Shown: positions 48,278 to 61,985, counted from the stretch's first letter. The stretch: DNA of 64,000 nt from Theobroma cacao (GCF_000208745.1 NC_030855.1:19866616-19930615); one strand, 5' to 3'. The notes: generated by a model from the sequence alone, not told the origin. Numbers and translations: made by a program.

Positions 48278-50699
48278 CTCTCTGTGATGGATTTGCTGAG
48301 ATAAAACTGTTCATTCTGTAATATCACCTGTTCATTTGTTTCCTTCAATAGCTTTTCAAAAAAAAAAATTGTTTCCTTCAATTCTCCATTATGCAGTCCT
48401 CGTAGAACCCTCCTCTTTAATTTTGCTTTTTTCCTCTTTATCTTTATCTCTGAAATAATGGTGTTTCTGTAGCAGATACTAACTTCTTACTTCCACACAA
48501 GCAAGGGAATATCATTGGTGGTATTCTGAGCATTCTGATCAAGGAGACATTGATTGAAGCAGCAGTTAATGCGCATCTGTCACTTTGTTTTTTCTTCTTT
48601 TCTTTATTGTTGATTTCATTAACATAGCTATACGGTTTGGAGTTATGCATCCTGTATATTCCAACTTGTTCATAATTCAAGTCGAGAAAACTTCTCTTGG
48701 TTCACGTGCTTCAAGTACATCCTGTGAATTTTTTCTCTGTTGATTGGCGTCAATTGTTGAATGTGTTTTGATGCCAAGACAAATTGTCCTTGGTTTGCTT
48801 GCTGCGTACCCTTGCTCCCTTCAGAAATTATTACTCTTTAGTGCTTCCCATCTAATACTTTATCAAATGCATGCCATGCATCAGAAACTTTATCGAATGT
48901 GGTTCCAACGTGTAAGATTGTTGTACCCTTTATGGCTAAAGACTTCATAGCCAGATATACCATTTTAAAGCTGTAGATGATTGTTGAGTAGGAAGTCAGA
49001 ATTTCATTTACACTTGACCCTCTGGAGCAACCCTAGCAATTTATTCGACATTTATAGCCCAGCACCGGCTCAAGCGATCAGGTTTTGCATTAGGTGGGAA
49101 CCACTAAAATGTGGGAATCTTTTGTTGTTACGTTTTCATGGTACAGAAGTAAACGGCAATGTGATACACTTGGAGCAGTCATGATTCTGCAATCATGCTA
49201 CTTCAAGCTGAATAGACCACAAAAGTGGACATAAAAGATGAAAATTTCACGGGGGAATGCAATGTTGCACTGGTTCTCTTCTGCAGTTATTTTGAGACTG
49301 ATTTGAGGTAATAGAAACCATAAAATCTGATAGGGCAGGACCCACTGCCAAACACCCAGCGTTAGAGAGTTGTGTATCGAGAAAACAGAATGGCATTAAA
49401 CTAAATCCAAACCTTAATGATTAAGTCCGCACCCGTACAATCTAGCTCCAAAGCAGTTTTGAGATGATGAAGACATATATTCTTTACAAGAATCGGTCAG
49501 ATATGACCCTTTGTCCTAGCTCAGATCTTCCACTGGCCATTAATTATTTCGTTCGTAAGTTGACCCTGGCAAACATTTTGTCTTCTAATAATGTTTTTGT
49601 TGGAATTTTTGGTGCTGGGAATCTGAATTCACAATGAATCACAATAGGACTCAAACGAGACAAAAGGGAATGAGCACATGAGTTCTTTAGTAAATTGGGA
49701 TGGGAAGAAGTTTTCAGGAGCAAAATGTGTCTCATATGTGTTCTCTAAACATTCCATCAAAACGGTTCAAGTCTCTGCAGAACTGCTTATTTCCAGACAT
49801 TAAGGCTATCTTCTGATCTGGCCCCAAAAAAGGTTGGGGGGGGGGGGGGGGGTGAAATATGAAAAAGTTGCAAGGTTAAAACAACAGGAATAGATACCCA
49901 ATATTTCTGTGCAATATATAATCTGTCATCATTGATCTTACGTGAGAAGGTTTGATCAAAGAAGTCCACTTGGATGAGTTGCAGTAGCGTGTATCAGATA
50001 TGGGTTTGCCTGGCAGTCGGTCGTCGCATTGGTTCAGCTGAATGACTGATGAGACATCAATTCTTCTCAACTAAAGTTATTTTGTTTGCTACCATATGAA
50101 CGTTTTTTTTGGGATGAAACAAGTCCCTCTTTTTTTAGGCCAAAAGTCTCTTTTTGCTTGGCCTAAATGTATAGCTTTTTTAACTTACATGAAGCTTTTT
50201 GTCTCATCAGATTAATCTGATAAGTTATTTTGTCCACAGTATTTCAGACAAATCCTTTTTCACTTTTATTTTAACTCTTTCTTCCCAACCACTTTTTTCA
50301 TATACAGAAAGAATCTCTACACCCTTTTGAGACCTTCAGTCCAAAAACTACAGTATATAATCGCTTTGCTGTATCCTCCTCATTTGCCTTCCTAATTAAT
50401 CTCCTCTCCTCTCTCTCTCTCTCTTCCTTTTCTCCTATTTTCTTTTACTTTGGTCTAGAGAGTATTCAGTATCAGCGTGGAGCAAAAGAAAAAACTGAAG
50501 GATATTCACTGCATTAAGTGATTGGGACCAATCAAAAGTGTCGTGCCGCACTTTCACTGTTTGAGCAACTAGGAGAGCTGACAAAAAACATGAACCCTGC
50601 CAAATTCATGAATAGCTAACAAAGTCTTACAGATTACCTTGGATTGCATTGAATTCATGATCATGGAGATAGGAACAAATCTTGCACCTTCCATAAAGT
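48278..50699. other. Spacer between ATG12 and the second MYB (tail to tail)
   Basis: Contains the ATG12 3' UTR at the left and the MYB 3' UTR at the right. A run of 17 Gs lies at 49836-49852. Open frames at 48744-48950 and 48981-49184 match no family. No RNA gene was recognised. Confidence 0.5.
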
Positions 50700-51514
50700 T
50701 CAATTAAAACCCTCATCAACTTCAAGAAATCTGCTCATCCACTCCAAGTTCAGGGGATCCTCATTGGAGAAATCAAAGAACTCATCCACATCAAAGCTGA
50801 TATTTGAGTCCTCACCTCCCCTAGATGTATTCTCTTCTATCACTTCTTTGGCATTCTCCACTACTCTCTTTTGAGCTTTGCAGCCTTCTCTTGTTGTAGC
50901 TCCACTTTGTTTCTCTTTCTGGTTTATTTTCTTGCTCAAATGAGAATTCCAATAGTTCTTGATCTCGTTATCTGTTCTTCCTGGTAACCTTCCAGCAATC
51001 AAAGACCACCTGAAAAGAAAGCCATCAGATAAATAAAGCTGTTCAATCCTTAATATCAACCTGGAAGATATTGCAATCATCCAAATTCATATTTATAATT
51101 CTGGGTCAACCTGTTTCCAAGGAGTTTATGAAGCCTCAGTATCAAGTCCTCTTCTTGGTCTGATATATTTCCTCTCTTGATGTTAGGCCTCAGATAATTC
51201 ATCCATCTCAGCCTGCAACTTTTACCACACCTATTTAAGCCTGCCAAAAGAAGAAAGCACACACCCATCAAGTCTTAAATTAATAAAATTGGCTTTAATC
51301 AAGGAGTAGGCTATATATATATATATATTACTAGTCACATGAATAATTTGTTACCTGCTTTAATTGCAATTATCTTCCACCTTTTAGCACCATGAACTGC
51401 AATAACCTCAGCCAATTTTCTATCTTCTTCTGCTGTCCATGATCCCTTGTTGACTTCTCTCTTAGGGGACACATTTTCTTCCATTTTAATGGTCTCATCT
51501 TTCAGAGGAGCCAT
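50700..51514 (-). CDS. R2R3-MYB transcription factor, bHLH-interacting type
   Basis: Three exons on the minus strand (51514-51355, 51240-51111, 51009-50700) give 199 residues. Introns sit at the same codons of the MYB domain as in the TT2-like gene (Gly54 and Arg97). R2 has Trp26, Trp46 and Trp66; R3 has Ile79 and Trp98. The bHLH-contact signature is complete: Asp85, Leu86, Arg89, Leu93, Leu100, Arg104. The C-terminus is short and acidic ([17 protein letters not shown]), with no subgroup 5 or subgroup 6 motif. This fits the broad group of bHLH-partner MYBs that steer flavonoids or epidermal cell fate, but I cannot name the orthologue. The first ATG is used; a second in-frame ATG at codon 11 is possible. 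A CT-rich leader precedes it. Confidence 0.9.
50963..50983 (-). promoter_or_regulatory. Weaker candidate miR858 site in the second MYB
   Basis: The R3 coding stretch on the minus strand reads CAGGAAGAACAGATAACGAGA. Against miR858 as I recall it there are about three mismatches and two G:U pairs. Confidence 0.25.
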
Positions 51515-54500
51515 CGTTTCTTCTGGTTGAGTGCTTTGATCAGAAAGAGAGAGAGACAGAGACAGAGGAATTGGATTGAGGTAGGGAGACGTATGTTACT
51601 TATCTAGAGAGATTTTCCGGGTCACTGTGTTATCTACCCTTCTAGGTGTTGGAGAAGAACCTCAACTACCACCTAAATACGTGGACGTATATATATATAT
51701 GTGTGTGTGTGTGAAAGATAATTTATGAGCTTTCGGCCTTTGCCTTTGGCACAAACCTCATAAAAAGGACATCGATGATGGCTTTGATCATTGAGTAATA
51801 AGAATGCTGTAAAGTTTGTACAAGCTGCAGATTCTATACAAAGGCTGCTACTGGACAGCCATTTAAAAAAAAAAAAAAAAAAGAGAGAGTATTTACACAA
51901 TACTTTATTCATAGTGCGCCTGTGACTGCTTTTAGAAAAAGAAGAAAACGAAAGAAAAGATGACATTGGGCATTGGGTTAAAAGAATGTCTACAAATCAG
52001 ACGGCTATGGAGTAGTAATCAGATCCCCATGCATTCGCAGTTTGTCATCTAGTTGCAAATGGAGGGTAATTTATCATCTCAACAGTTTTTCTTTAGCATG
52101 TGCAAATATATTAAGGTATGTGAAAAGCATTAAGTTTTATGCCAAAAGGTCTAATGACAAAAGGTTAAACCTATGGATAGAGAACTAGACAAGGAGGTGA
52201 GTACAATTATTCATATATTAAAGGAGAGATGGATAGTTTTGTCTTTAAAGGATGTGCTTTTCAGAGCCATGAAACAGAAATAATCCTTAATTAAGTGAGT
52301 GCATAAAGAATAATTGTCAATAATTGTGACTGGTAATTAGTAGTTAGACTTAGCTAAGGTACCTTTATTATTATTAATTATTTGGCTTTCAGCAATGCTT
52401 GGAAGTCTCTGTCTTGACTATGTTCCTAGACCCATATGACCATGGCATGAACAGCTATGCATGCGGCCTATCAAAATAATCCCATGGTAGCTACCTACTT
52501 GCTCATCTTGTTCTCCATTTTTGTTTTTAATTTATAACCTTAATATTATGACCAGGAAAGCTTCAAAGATAACCTTCGAATATAAATATAAGTTGATGGA
52601 ATAGGAATAAAATCTAACGTATGTGAATTTATGGTGTCTTATCCTTAGCTACGTTGACCTCTTTCTCTTCAACTTAATTAACCTATTTCAATGTTTGAGA
52701 TATAAAAATTAGTATCATGTATACACCAGGAAGAAAGCCACCACACCCAAAATTCTAATTTCTTGGGGAAAACGTTTTAACTATAGCTTTGGTCTTTGAT
52801 TTCATTCGCATGCGACTATGCGTGAGTCATTACATAAGCAAATTACCAAATTCTGTATCTTTCTGTTTATACTATATTTTCTACTCAAAATTAGCATGTG
52901 TCTTCTTATTAAATATAAACGAAAAAGAAGAAAAGGCTTAACCCCAAATTGGAATTAGGTTAGGAGTTAATTTTTATTTAAGGGGTTAGGTGAAAAACAA
53001 AAGAAAGTGCCCAGTGATCATCACTAGTTAACTGCTTGGACCAAGAATAAGGGTGTGTGACAGACAAAGTAGATTCAGCTTGCATCTCTTTAGCTAGTAT
53101 AGCTAATAGTTTGGAACCTTGTGGCATGCTGGATCTTCTGTAATGGATGAATTCAGTCTACAGATTTGCATGGATATATGCTCTTCTTGACTCATAGGAA
53201 GAAAGGGAAAAAAATGTTAAATAATAGTAAAGTTCTGTTACTGATCTGAAATCTTTCAATTGATATTATTTTGAGCAACTGATCTGTCACACGCATGACA
53301 ACATTTTCTTGGTGCCAGTCTCTCCAACACTGAAAGAGAGAAAGATCACATGCGATGTGTAGGGGAAAGAGCAAATATTTCATAATTTATTTAAGTTTGA
53401 TCACCAGCTACCGAAAAGATTGGATTAATTTGTGATTAAAAGACATGGAATAACTAGAGAACAGAAACTATAGTGTACTAGAGTTTAGTCTGCATAAATC
53501 CAAACAAAGATGCCTTTAGTTTTATCTATTTTTAATTAAATATGTAATTGTATGCATTTATGACAAATGCCGATAGGGACCTCTTTTAACTGTGTGTTGA
53601 AGATCTTTTGCCCCCTAATCTAACGCCAAAAACATGCATTTCTTTAACGATTATGCCCAGCAAACCAATGGGAATTAGCGCATTAAGATGCTGACGGCAG
53701 AACTCTACTTGGACTTGGAAGGAAGTAAAAGATTCCAAGCACATCAGGCATCAGCAATTCTGCAGATGTTGTAGAACAAACTTATACATATAACCTCAAA
53801 AAAAACTGTATCAAAAATTAAATTATAGAACCTTTGATATATGGAGCCGTCACAGTAGCTGAAGTTCCATAGTCTTTCACATCCTTTGATCTTCTGAATA
53901 CTATAATTGTTATTAAATACTAAGTACTTAAAAGGGGTTTCAAATCATATATACATAATTATGAGTCAATTATGTCACGTAACTCACCTACAACAATCTT
54001 TTCGAGCCTTTCTTTTTCAACCAACCCATCACTTTATTAATAAAAAAATTCAAAATTTTCAAACAATTGAGGGAGAGAGACAATCCCTGTTGCTTGACTA
54101 CTCCATACAGGTGGAATGGTAGTGAAGCTACAAACCTTCATCTATAACACAACATATAAGAAAGAAAAGGCAGAAGGCGCGGTATATAGCTCCCATTTGA
54201 TATTGGACACGTCTTCATTAATGCATTAATGCATTATTTGTCAAACCCTAGGGTAAAGGAGCACATTGATATTTGGAATCATAGCTGCTACTTTTTCAAG
54301 GGAATCATATCAAGGATTATAAAATCCTATAGTAGCTTGAATTTATATAATCTCAACGACGCCATGTTGCAATAGACCTAGAGCAAATGATTTTATAATA
54401 CTAGTAATTAGTCTCTTAATTTGGTATGTCAAATTAAATTAACCACGCTCTTAATTTTTTGAAGAAGTTCTCTAGATTATCACGAAATGATAGGCTTTTT

Positions 54501-55688
54501 TTAGCTTGCTGCATTGCTGAAGTTATGTGGTTGGGAAGCTCATCTTGTGGATAAGATTGCAATGGCAATAAGAATACTGTAATACTAGTATATAGTATCT
54601 GCCGAAATTGAAGTCATTTTCAATCCTAGTCCAACAACAGGATCCTCTGTCAAAACCCTTTTTCTGTTTCTTCTGACTAGTTGAAACAAAGCTTTTCCAT
54701 TTTCCCATTTCCTCCTATTACTTGGGCTCTTCCTTGCTCATCAGAGATTGGCCCATGATCTTTGGATCCATAAGATCTCTTTTGACATGGACTCCTTGGT
54801 GGAGCCCAACTACTTGGACATCAAACTTACCCCAAAGCTCTTTGCCATTTTTTAACCTTGAAGCATTTTGGGCTTCGGTTTTTTTTTTTTTTCCTTAACC
54901 TGCCACAGCGGAAGTCTCAAAGCCACCTAGAAACTTACCAAAGCAAAGCACCCATACCTGGTCAGTCTCCAACATGTTCAAAATTTGGCAGCGAGTGACT
55001 CTTGACCCTACGCTGCTACTGTACTGTGTACCGCTTGCATTGCATTGCATTTGCAAGCCGCCAGCTTTACGTGGACCAATTGTTGACAAAAGACCTTAAA
55101 CAATTTTAGCAGAGATTTGCTGCTCTATTTCCCCTAGACCAGGCTATACTCAAATCCTGACGGTCCATCAAAATCCCATTTAATTTTCAATGGACTCATC
55201 AGTGTGGGAAATTTAAGAATCCATGGGTGATCGCCGTAGCAAACAGGGGCTAAAAATGCTTTGGCCATATTCCAATTTTCTTCTTTTGTCGCCATAATGA
55301 TATAATATTTATGTGATGGCCACCTCTGCAAACACTGAGAAGGAAATGAAAGAGAGGCACGAAACCCAACGCAACCATTAGCAAAACAGATGCAGATGCA
55401 GATACAGTGCTGAGAATATAAGACGAGAAGAGCTTTGTTTGTGTGAAGAAAGTTTTCTTTTTTTGAAGTTTGAGCTCTTTAAGATCCAAATGCTACCCCC
55501 GCACCCAAGTAACAGTGAAAGAGGAGAGAACAACATTACTTAAAGCATTTTTATTGAGAGAGAAAACAGAGAAAGAGAAGAGAGAGGGGGAAGACTCTCT
55601 CAATTTTTGTTGTGTTTTTCTAGAGAAGGGTGTAACAAGAAAGTGTAATAGATTGCGTTGATAAAAGGGATTCATCATCATCGTCATC
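51515..55688. promoter_or_regulatory. Head-to-head spacer between the second MYB and the AIL gene
   Basis: About 4.2 kb with promoters at both ends and no gene that I can support. It has TA runs near 51686-51700 followed by GT repeats, and a GA-rich leader near 55550-55592 just before AIL1. No transposon ends were found. Confidence 0.5.
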
Positions 55689-58600
55689 ATGAGTAACTGG
55701 TTGGGGTTTTCTCTGACTCCACACCTAAGAATCGATGAAAGCTTTGGCAGAGAAGACCATGGAGGTTTCTCTTCCGTCATGCCTTTGCGTTCCGATGGCT
55801 CTCTTTATGTTGTTGACCCTTTTCGTCGCTCTTCTAACGGCGCCGAAGGTTTTTGCTTCGTTCTTTATTCTCTAGTATCATTCACCATGGAAATAATACT
55901 ATGTAGTATATTGGTACTTTTAACTTTGCAGCATGCATGTTTTTGAAATTTAATGGTTAAATTTTTGTTGCATGCGGGAAAAGTGTCTCTTTATTTTCTA
56001 TCTTGCTCATGTTTGGGGTGTTTATACTTGAAAAGATCTAACAACAAGAAATGGGGACCTCTTTTGCTTTCTTTTCCAACGCCTGATTTTGTAGATTGGA
56101 GATATGAAAATAATATTGGCGGTGCAACTGAAAGTGAGGACGGTCCCAAACTTGAAGATTTCTTGGGGTGTTGTTACTCAAACTCTCCATCTGAGGAGAC
56201 CAAAGTTTACGGCCAAACCCAAGAGGACTCAAACGAGAACATTGTTTCAACTAGAATCAATGTCAATGTAGCACCAAGCTATAACACTAATGGGGATATG
56301 GAAGGTGGAGAGACTTTAACAAATCCATCTTCTTTGATCCAAACTTACCAATACAACGAAAACCGTCAAACCCTAATGGCAAGTGACAACCTCCAACAGT
56401 GTGACCCTAACCATAACCATAACAATGGCATGAACCATGTGCCTTTCGAGAGTGCAACTTCGGTTTCAGGGTTCAAATCCTGGTTGAGACAAACGCCATT
56501 TTCTGATGGGAAAGCTTCTAGTGAAGCAAGTAATCATTGCAACTTTCAGACACTCTCTCTTACCATGACCCCAAGCTCCCAAAATGGGACGATGGCTGCA
56601 ATTGCACCATTGGAAGGGGTTGATAACCGTAAACGGCCTGTTGGGAAGAGCCTCGCCAGAGAACCAGTTCCTCGCAAATCTATCGATACTTTTGGTCAAC
56701 GAACTTCTCAATATCGTGGTGTTACTAGGTATTCTACCTTTTGACTTTCTTTGTTATCCGCCTTTCAAATATGGAGAATTAAGTTGTTTTTGTTCCTTTT
56801 TGATATATTGTTGTTTAAAGGCATAGATGGACCGGAAGATATGAGGCTCACTTATGGGATAATAGCTGTAGGAAAGAGGGACAAACAAGGAAAGGGAGGC
56901 AAGGTGAGACTTGAGAGGAGCATAAGATTCATTTCAATAATAACTGTTGTTTTTCTTTTTTCTTTTGTGGTTTTTGTTTATTGATTCTTTATTTTTATTT
57001 TTTCATTTTTTTGGTTCCTGGAAAGAATATACTAATGCTTATGTTTCTTTCACTTTCCTGGTTCTCCCGTCCTTCGATTCTCTGCAGTTTATCTTGGTAA
57101 GTGAACTCCCATATCCTTTTGCCTGTCTCTTCTTTATTAAACATTTAAATGATTTTTAACTTTTTATGGAGTATGTAACTAGAAGAACAAAGAACATTGG
57201 GTTCTGTGCAGTTTTTTTTAATCGTTTATTCTCTTTGTGTAAAATTTCGATGATCAGGGGGTTATGATAAGGAAGAGAAAGCAGCAAGGGCTTATGACTT
57301 AGCTGCTCTGAAGTATTGGGGTCCAACAACTCATATAAATTTTCCTGTAAGTTCGTAGCTGAACTACAATGTTCTTTGCATTGGGTTTCTACAGTTTATC
57401 TTATGGGTCAAGTACCAGCCAGAATCATTTATATATTATTTATCGTACTGTATAAGAAAGTATACTGTCCTTTTAGTTGAGTACTTACGAGAAGGAGCTG
57501 GAAGAGATGAAGAACATGACCCGTCAAGAATTTGTAGCTCATTTGAGAAGGTACAAGTCTTTTACATTTAAATTCAAAGATAAAGGAAAAGAAAAAGGAC
57601 TGACAGACAAAGGAAGTTGTAACATTGATTAACATGTTACTCTTTTGACAGGAAAAGCAGTGGTTTTTCGAGAGGAGCTTCAGTGTACAGAGGAGTGACA
57701 AGGTAATGGCAAGAAAACGACCTCGATGATAAAGTTTCCATTATTTACTGCATTTTGCAGCCTTTTCAATTATAATAGACAATAATAGGCAAACATTATT
57801 ATATAAATTCAGATGATCTCAGTTCTCAAATGCGTATACTTGGTACGTTATTTTAAATGCCATCCAACTTTATGTCTATCAATATTTCCTCTTACGTGTC
57901 AAGCTCTCTTCTTTCTCTGTGTAGGCACCATCAGCATGGAAGGTGGCAAGCTAGAATAGGAAGGGTTGCTGGAAACAAGGACTTGTACCTTGGAACATTT
58001 AGTAAGCTTCAGTTCCTCTTTTTCCTTCTCCTTTTAACTTTTGGTTCATTGTTTAGAAATTGCCATGTCTCAACATCTCTCATAATTGTTCAATTAGTTC
58101 AGTTATTATAGACTTTGAAGTTAATGATTATAGGTTTCAGGATTGATGGTAGAAATAATTTGAAGACCTAGTTCAATTGGGTTAATAAATAGTGTCATCC
58201 GAGTTGGGAACCATTTATGATAGAATCAGATCCAGCTTATCTTCAATTCCTGCATTAAGTTTCTTGAACTGTCCCACCAGTTCATGTCAGTGTTTCTTTT
58301 ATTTTTTTTCCCTTGCAATGGCCTTTATACTGCACAGCTAGGTAATACAGGGACATGCTTTGATGAAATTGGCAGCTGGATTATAATTTTGTCCTTCACT
58401 TTTTATCCATAAAATTTAATGTAGTTAAGCTGTCAATTCCCAAAAAATCCAAACTGTGATATGCAATAATATAACTTATGTTATACATTATAGGCACACA
58501 AGAAGAAGCAGCTGAAGCTTATGATATTGCTGCAATTAAGTTTAGGGGGACAAGTGCTGTAACCAACTTTGACATAAGTAGGTATGATGTAAAGAGAATT

Positions 58601-59056
58601 TGCTCAAGCTCTACTCTTATTGGGGGTGACCTTGCAAAACGCTCACCAAAAGACTCTGGCCCAATTGCTCTCGAGGATTATAATTCGTGTTCTTCATCAA
58701 CATCAGCTCACCCGCTTCTAGCTATATCAAACGGTGAAGCATCTCACGAAGTGGCTGACATGGTTTGGAATGCAAATTCAGATGATAATCAGCAGCATCA
58801 AGGTAGTAACACTAACAATGACGCATCCTTGGCAACTTCAAATGGCCGTAATTCCTCTAACCCCCAAAGTCCAAAATGCTCAGTTGGATTAGCTAGTGAG
58901 TTTGGCATTGGTGGAGACTACTCTCAAGGCTACTTCTCATTAGAGGGTCCAAAGTTTGAAGATGGCAGCAATGGGACTGAAAATTCAAATGAAAACCGGC
59001 TGGGGAGTTTGGGTGTGGTTCATCAGGTTCCAATGTTTGCGCTTTGGAACGAGTGA
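55689..59056 (+). CDS. AIL1: AINTEGUMENTA-like AP2 factor (AIL1-like)
   Basis: Nine exons (55689-55848, 56095-56728, 56821-56903, 57088-57096, 57258-57346, 57477-57550, 57652-57702, 57925-58001, 58494-59056) give 579 residues. AIL proteins are nuclear activators that keep meristem and organ-primordium cells dividing. AP2 repeat 1 spans about 260-326 ([39 protein letters not shown]). AP2 repeat 2 spans about 361-419 ([39 protein letters not shown]). The ten-residue insertion in repeat 1 (around [12 protein letters not shown]) marks the ANT lineage. The N-terminus has the family motif NWLGFSLTP, then GPKLEDFLG at 70-78 and [21 protein letters not shown] after repeat 2 favours AIL1. No miR172-type site was seen, as expected for this lineage. 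Exon 4 is nine bases long. Confidence 0.93.
57088..57096 (+). other. Nine-base micro-exon of the AIL gene
   Basis: TTTATCTTG lies between TCTCTGCAG and GTAAGTG and completes the conserved Val-Tyr-Leu-Gly of AP2 repeat 1. The frame and the protein pattern fail without it. Micro-exons here are a known trait of AP2/ANT genes. Confidence 0.9.
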
Positions 59057-60347
59057 GTCAATTGTTTAAGAATTTGAGAGGCACTGATTGATGATAGAGA
59101 AGTGGCTTGGTTTCAATATAGAAAACTAGAAAGAGGGTAGGATATGTCACACAGAATAGAATGGATTCAATGTTCTTTAGGTGTTTTGGTTTCAATATGA
59201 ATTCACCGTTCTCTACCTTATCAAAGTAAAATGGAAAGATGAGGCCTTTAGTTCGTTAATTTTGCTGTCTTGATGACCCCATTTTTTGACATTTATAGCG
59301 TTAATGCCAGATTACCTAACTCTCAAGAAAACTTGGGTGATTTTCATGGCATCCTAATACACCCTGGCGAGGAATCTAGCGAAATTGAAAGCAATGGAAT
59401 GCAGAGCTTGAAGGGAAGGACATGTAATAGCAGAGATGCTATCTGATGATCCACCAATTATTGTTCTGTTTTTTATTTTTATTCTTTTGTTGGCTTTGAA
59501 TATTTTTAAATTTCTTCTTAATTAAACAATTGGATTTTTTGGCGTAAAAAGGACAAAATTTAAAAAGCAACGGCAGAGAAAAACCAAAGGATCGCCTGGT
59601 GGAATGCTCAAATTTCATTTCTAATGCCATTCAGCTAGCGAAAGGTCCTTTTCTGTCGCAAAACAATCACAGGCTCACAGCACAAATGCCACAGTGCTTG
59701 TAGGCAGAGTAACAGCTAGCAGGCGGGCCGGCCAGCCAGCCTTTGCTTGTCTAATCTGAATCTTTCAATAATTGTACCAGAATCTGGGATTGATCTCGCC
59801 TTCACCGTAAATATGGTCAAGTGGAGGGTAAGTGTTCGAAAGAACAGGGTAACAGACGATTAGTCCTGATGTATTATTAACCTCTTGCGAGGGAAAGGCA
59901 ACTATTGTTCATGGTTTATGAGAAGGAAGATGGGCAAATTCAAGTTGCTGATATATGTTGAGTAAAAGTCAAAACTGGATACCTACTTTGACTCAATATT
60001 AACATTTTGTTTTCCAGTGGGACTGGCTTTGACTCCTTTGAGAATCCAAGAGAGAGAAATTAAGCTAAGGGGCATGCGGTGTGCCTTAACTTGCGTGCCT
60101 TGTGGCTTTATTCTTCTCTCTGTGCGGTGAAGTTAGCTCTATTTTGTGTATGGACAAAAGAGAGAGAAAAGCAACAGGTTAGCCTTGTTCATTGCTAGTC
60201 CCACCCCCACGCCCTCTTGCAGCTACGCTATTTCACCTCCAACCAGGCGACAAAAGCTCTTCTAATGTGGGTTCTGGCTGGCTCCTCTGATTTTTGCAAC
60301 GTTGGGGAAACATTGAAATCACCGATGTTTTGTCCTACTGTACCAAA

Positions 60348-60387
<40 letters not shown>

Positions 60388-61440
60388 AGTTAATGTATTT
60401 TTAACTCCTTTTTTTCATATTGTTTGAAGCTGTAATTTTGTACATCGAGTGCATGAGGATGAGATGGATAGCAATATTGCCAGAGTAGGAAGATGGGAAA
60501 TATAGGGATTTCGTTGATTTAGTTTGGCATACCAAAGTTGGAGAATATGTACGGATTGAGAGAGTGTTACAGGCGGAAAATTTAGGGATAGATTCGGGGC
60601 AGAAGGGGGATCTACATAAATCTAGCAGAAAAAAAAAGACCTGGCAGACATTTCCCCATTCGCGGTAGAGGAAGAAGAAGAAGACAAAATCCGCAGGACA
60701 AGATACTTCATGCAGAGACATTTCCCCATCATACTGTCCCCAAAACCAATCTACAACCTGTAACATCTATGTGAATCTAAGTAGATTGTAGAGCTAGAGC
60801 TAGCTAATAGTGCCAGATGAAACGGAGTTCTGTTACATATATACACCTAGGTTTAGGGGTGTAAGGTTGTAGGGCTAGGATTCTAGGTATAGCCGTGTAG
60901 GGTACTTTCATTTTGCATGGTTTCGTTATTATCTGTTGACATTAGTAAGGCTTTAGCCAGCTATGGGTGTTACTTGCTTTGTGCTTTTGGTACTGATTTT
61001 GACAGGTCATGGCCATGGCATGCTAATAGTATTATAATAAAAATTGAGTGAAACCCATTTGGCCATTTTGTTTTTACTCGACTTTTTTTTTAGGGGGGCG
61101 GGGCGTGGTGCATTGTCCTGTTGACATTCATGATGAATATAAGAATTAGATAAGATTGATTGTTCTCAATTATGCACTAATTGACCTTTGAGAGCTACTT
61201 GGAAACCAGCATTTCCAACTCAGACGTCAGAACCCTTGACTCAGATTTCGAAATCGGTAACAAAAAAAGCATGGAATATATCGTTTCCATTGCAAAAGGA
61301 TTAACTGGGTTCCAACTTGATAATTCAGTTGATATATCTTCAATTAGTAATTACTCATCCACTAATCCTGTACAATTTGAGAAAAATGCATGCAAGAGAG
61401 CAGTAAGCATAAACCTGACTCATGTTGCTTAAATAATAAA
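59057..61440. other. AIL1 3' region and intergenic DNA
   Basis: The AIL1 3' UTR probably occupies the first few hundred bases. A TA microsatellite lies at 60351-60384. Open frames such as 60401-60766 (minus) and 61181-61432 (plus) match nothing I know and have no splice partners. Confidence 0.5.
60351..60384. repeat. TA microsatellite
   Basis: About 17 TA units in intergenic DNA. Confidence 0.9.
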
Positions 61441-61845
61441 AGGAAAAAAAAAATTAATTTGTTTGGTTTGATTTTTTTTAATTTATTTATTTTTTAAAAA
61501 TAAAAATTAAACCAAACATGAATTTTAAAAACTTCTTCACAAAAAAAATAATTTTTTTTAAATAAAATTTTGAAAAAAAAAAATTCTTTTAAAAGCTCCT
61601 ATGAAAAGCTTTTTTTTTAAATGTAAGATAATTTTTATTTTTATTTTAAAAATATTTTTATTTATTAAAAATAATTACAATATTATTTTTTTAAAAAAAT
61701 ACTTTTTATGATAATTTTAATCAAAATTATACTTATAAAAAATTTATAAAAAAATTTACCAAACAACTTTAATTTAATTTTAAAAATTATTATTTTTCAT
61801 AAAAAAATTTATAATAATTTTTAAATTAAAAAAAAAACAAAACTA
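61440..61845. repeat. Extremely AT-rich inverted-repeat block
   Basis: About 400 bases almost wholly A and T. TTTGGTTTGATTTTT near 61462 faces AAAATTAAACCAAACA near 61503, and ACCAAACAAC recurs near 61758. This resembles an AT-rich MITE or a decayed inverted repeat, but no target duplication was fixed. Confidence 0.35.
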
Positions 61846-61847
61846 AA

Positions 61848-61985
61848 CAACAAATTCGTAATTGTTCGAAGGACAAAATTCGTAATTGGTCCAAACAACA
61901 CAGTGCCACGAATCATTAACCAACGGATAAAAGGCATCCAAAGTCCAAAAAGCAACAAATTCGTAATTGGTCCAAGGACAAAATT
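61848..61985. repeat. Short repeats with core AATTCGTAATTG
   Basis: CAACAAATTCGTAATTG occurs at 61848 and 61953, and a related ACAAAATTCGTAATTGG at 61873. The tail TCCAAGGACAAAATT also recurs. Spacing is irregular, so this is not a simple tandem array. Confidence 0.7.

Noticed and set aside
56467..56480. GGGTTCAAATCC in AIL1 exon 2, another B-box-like match
   Set aside because: It is in-frame coding sequence for GFKSW, a conserved family motif, with no tRNA structure around it.
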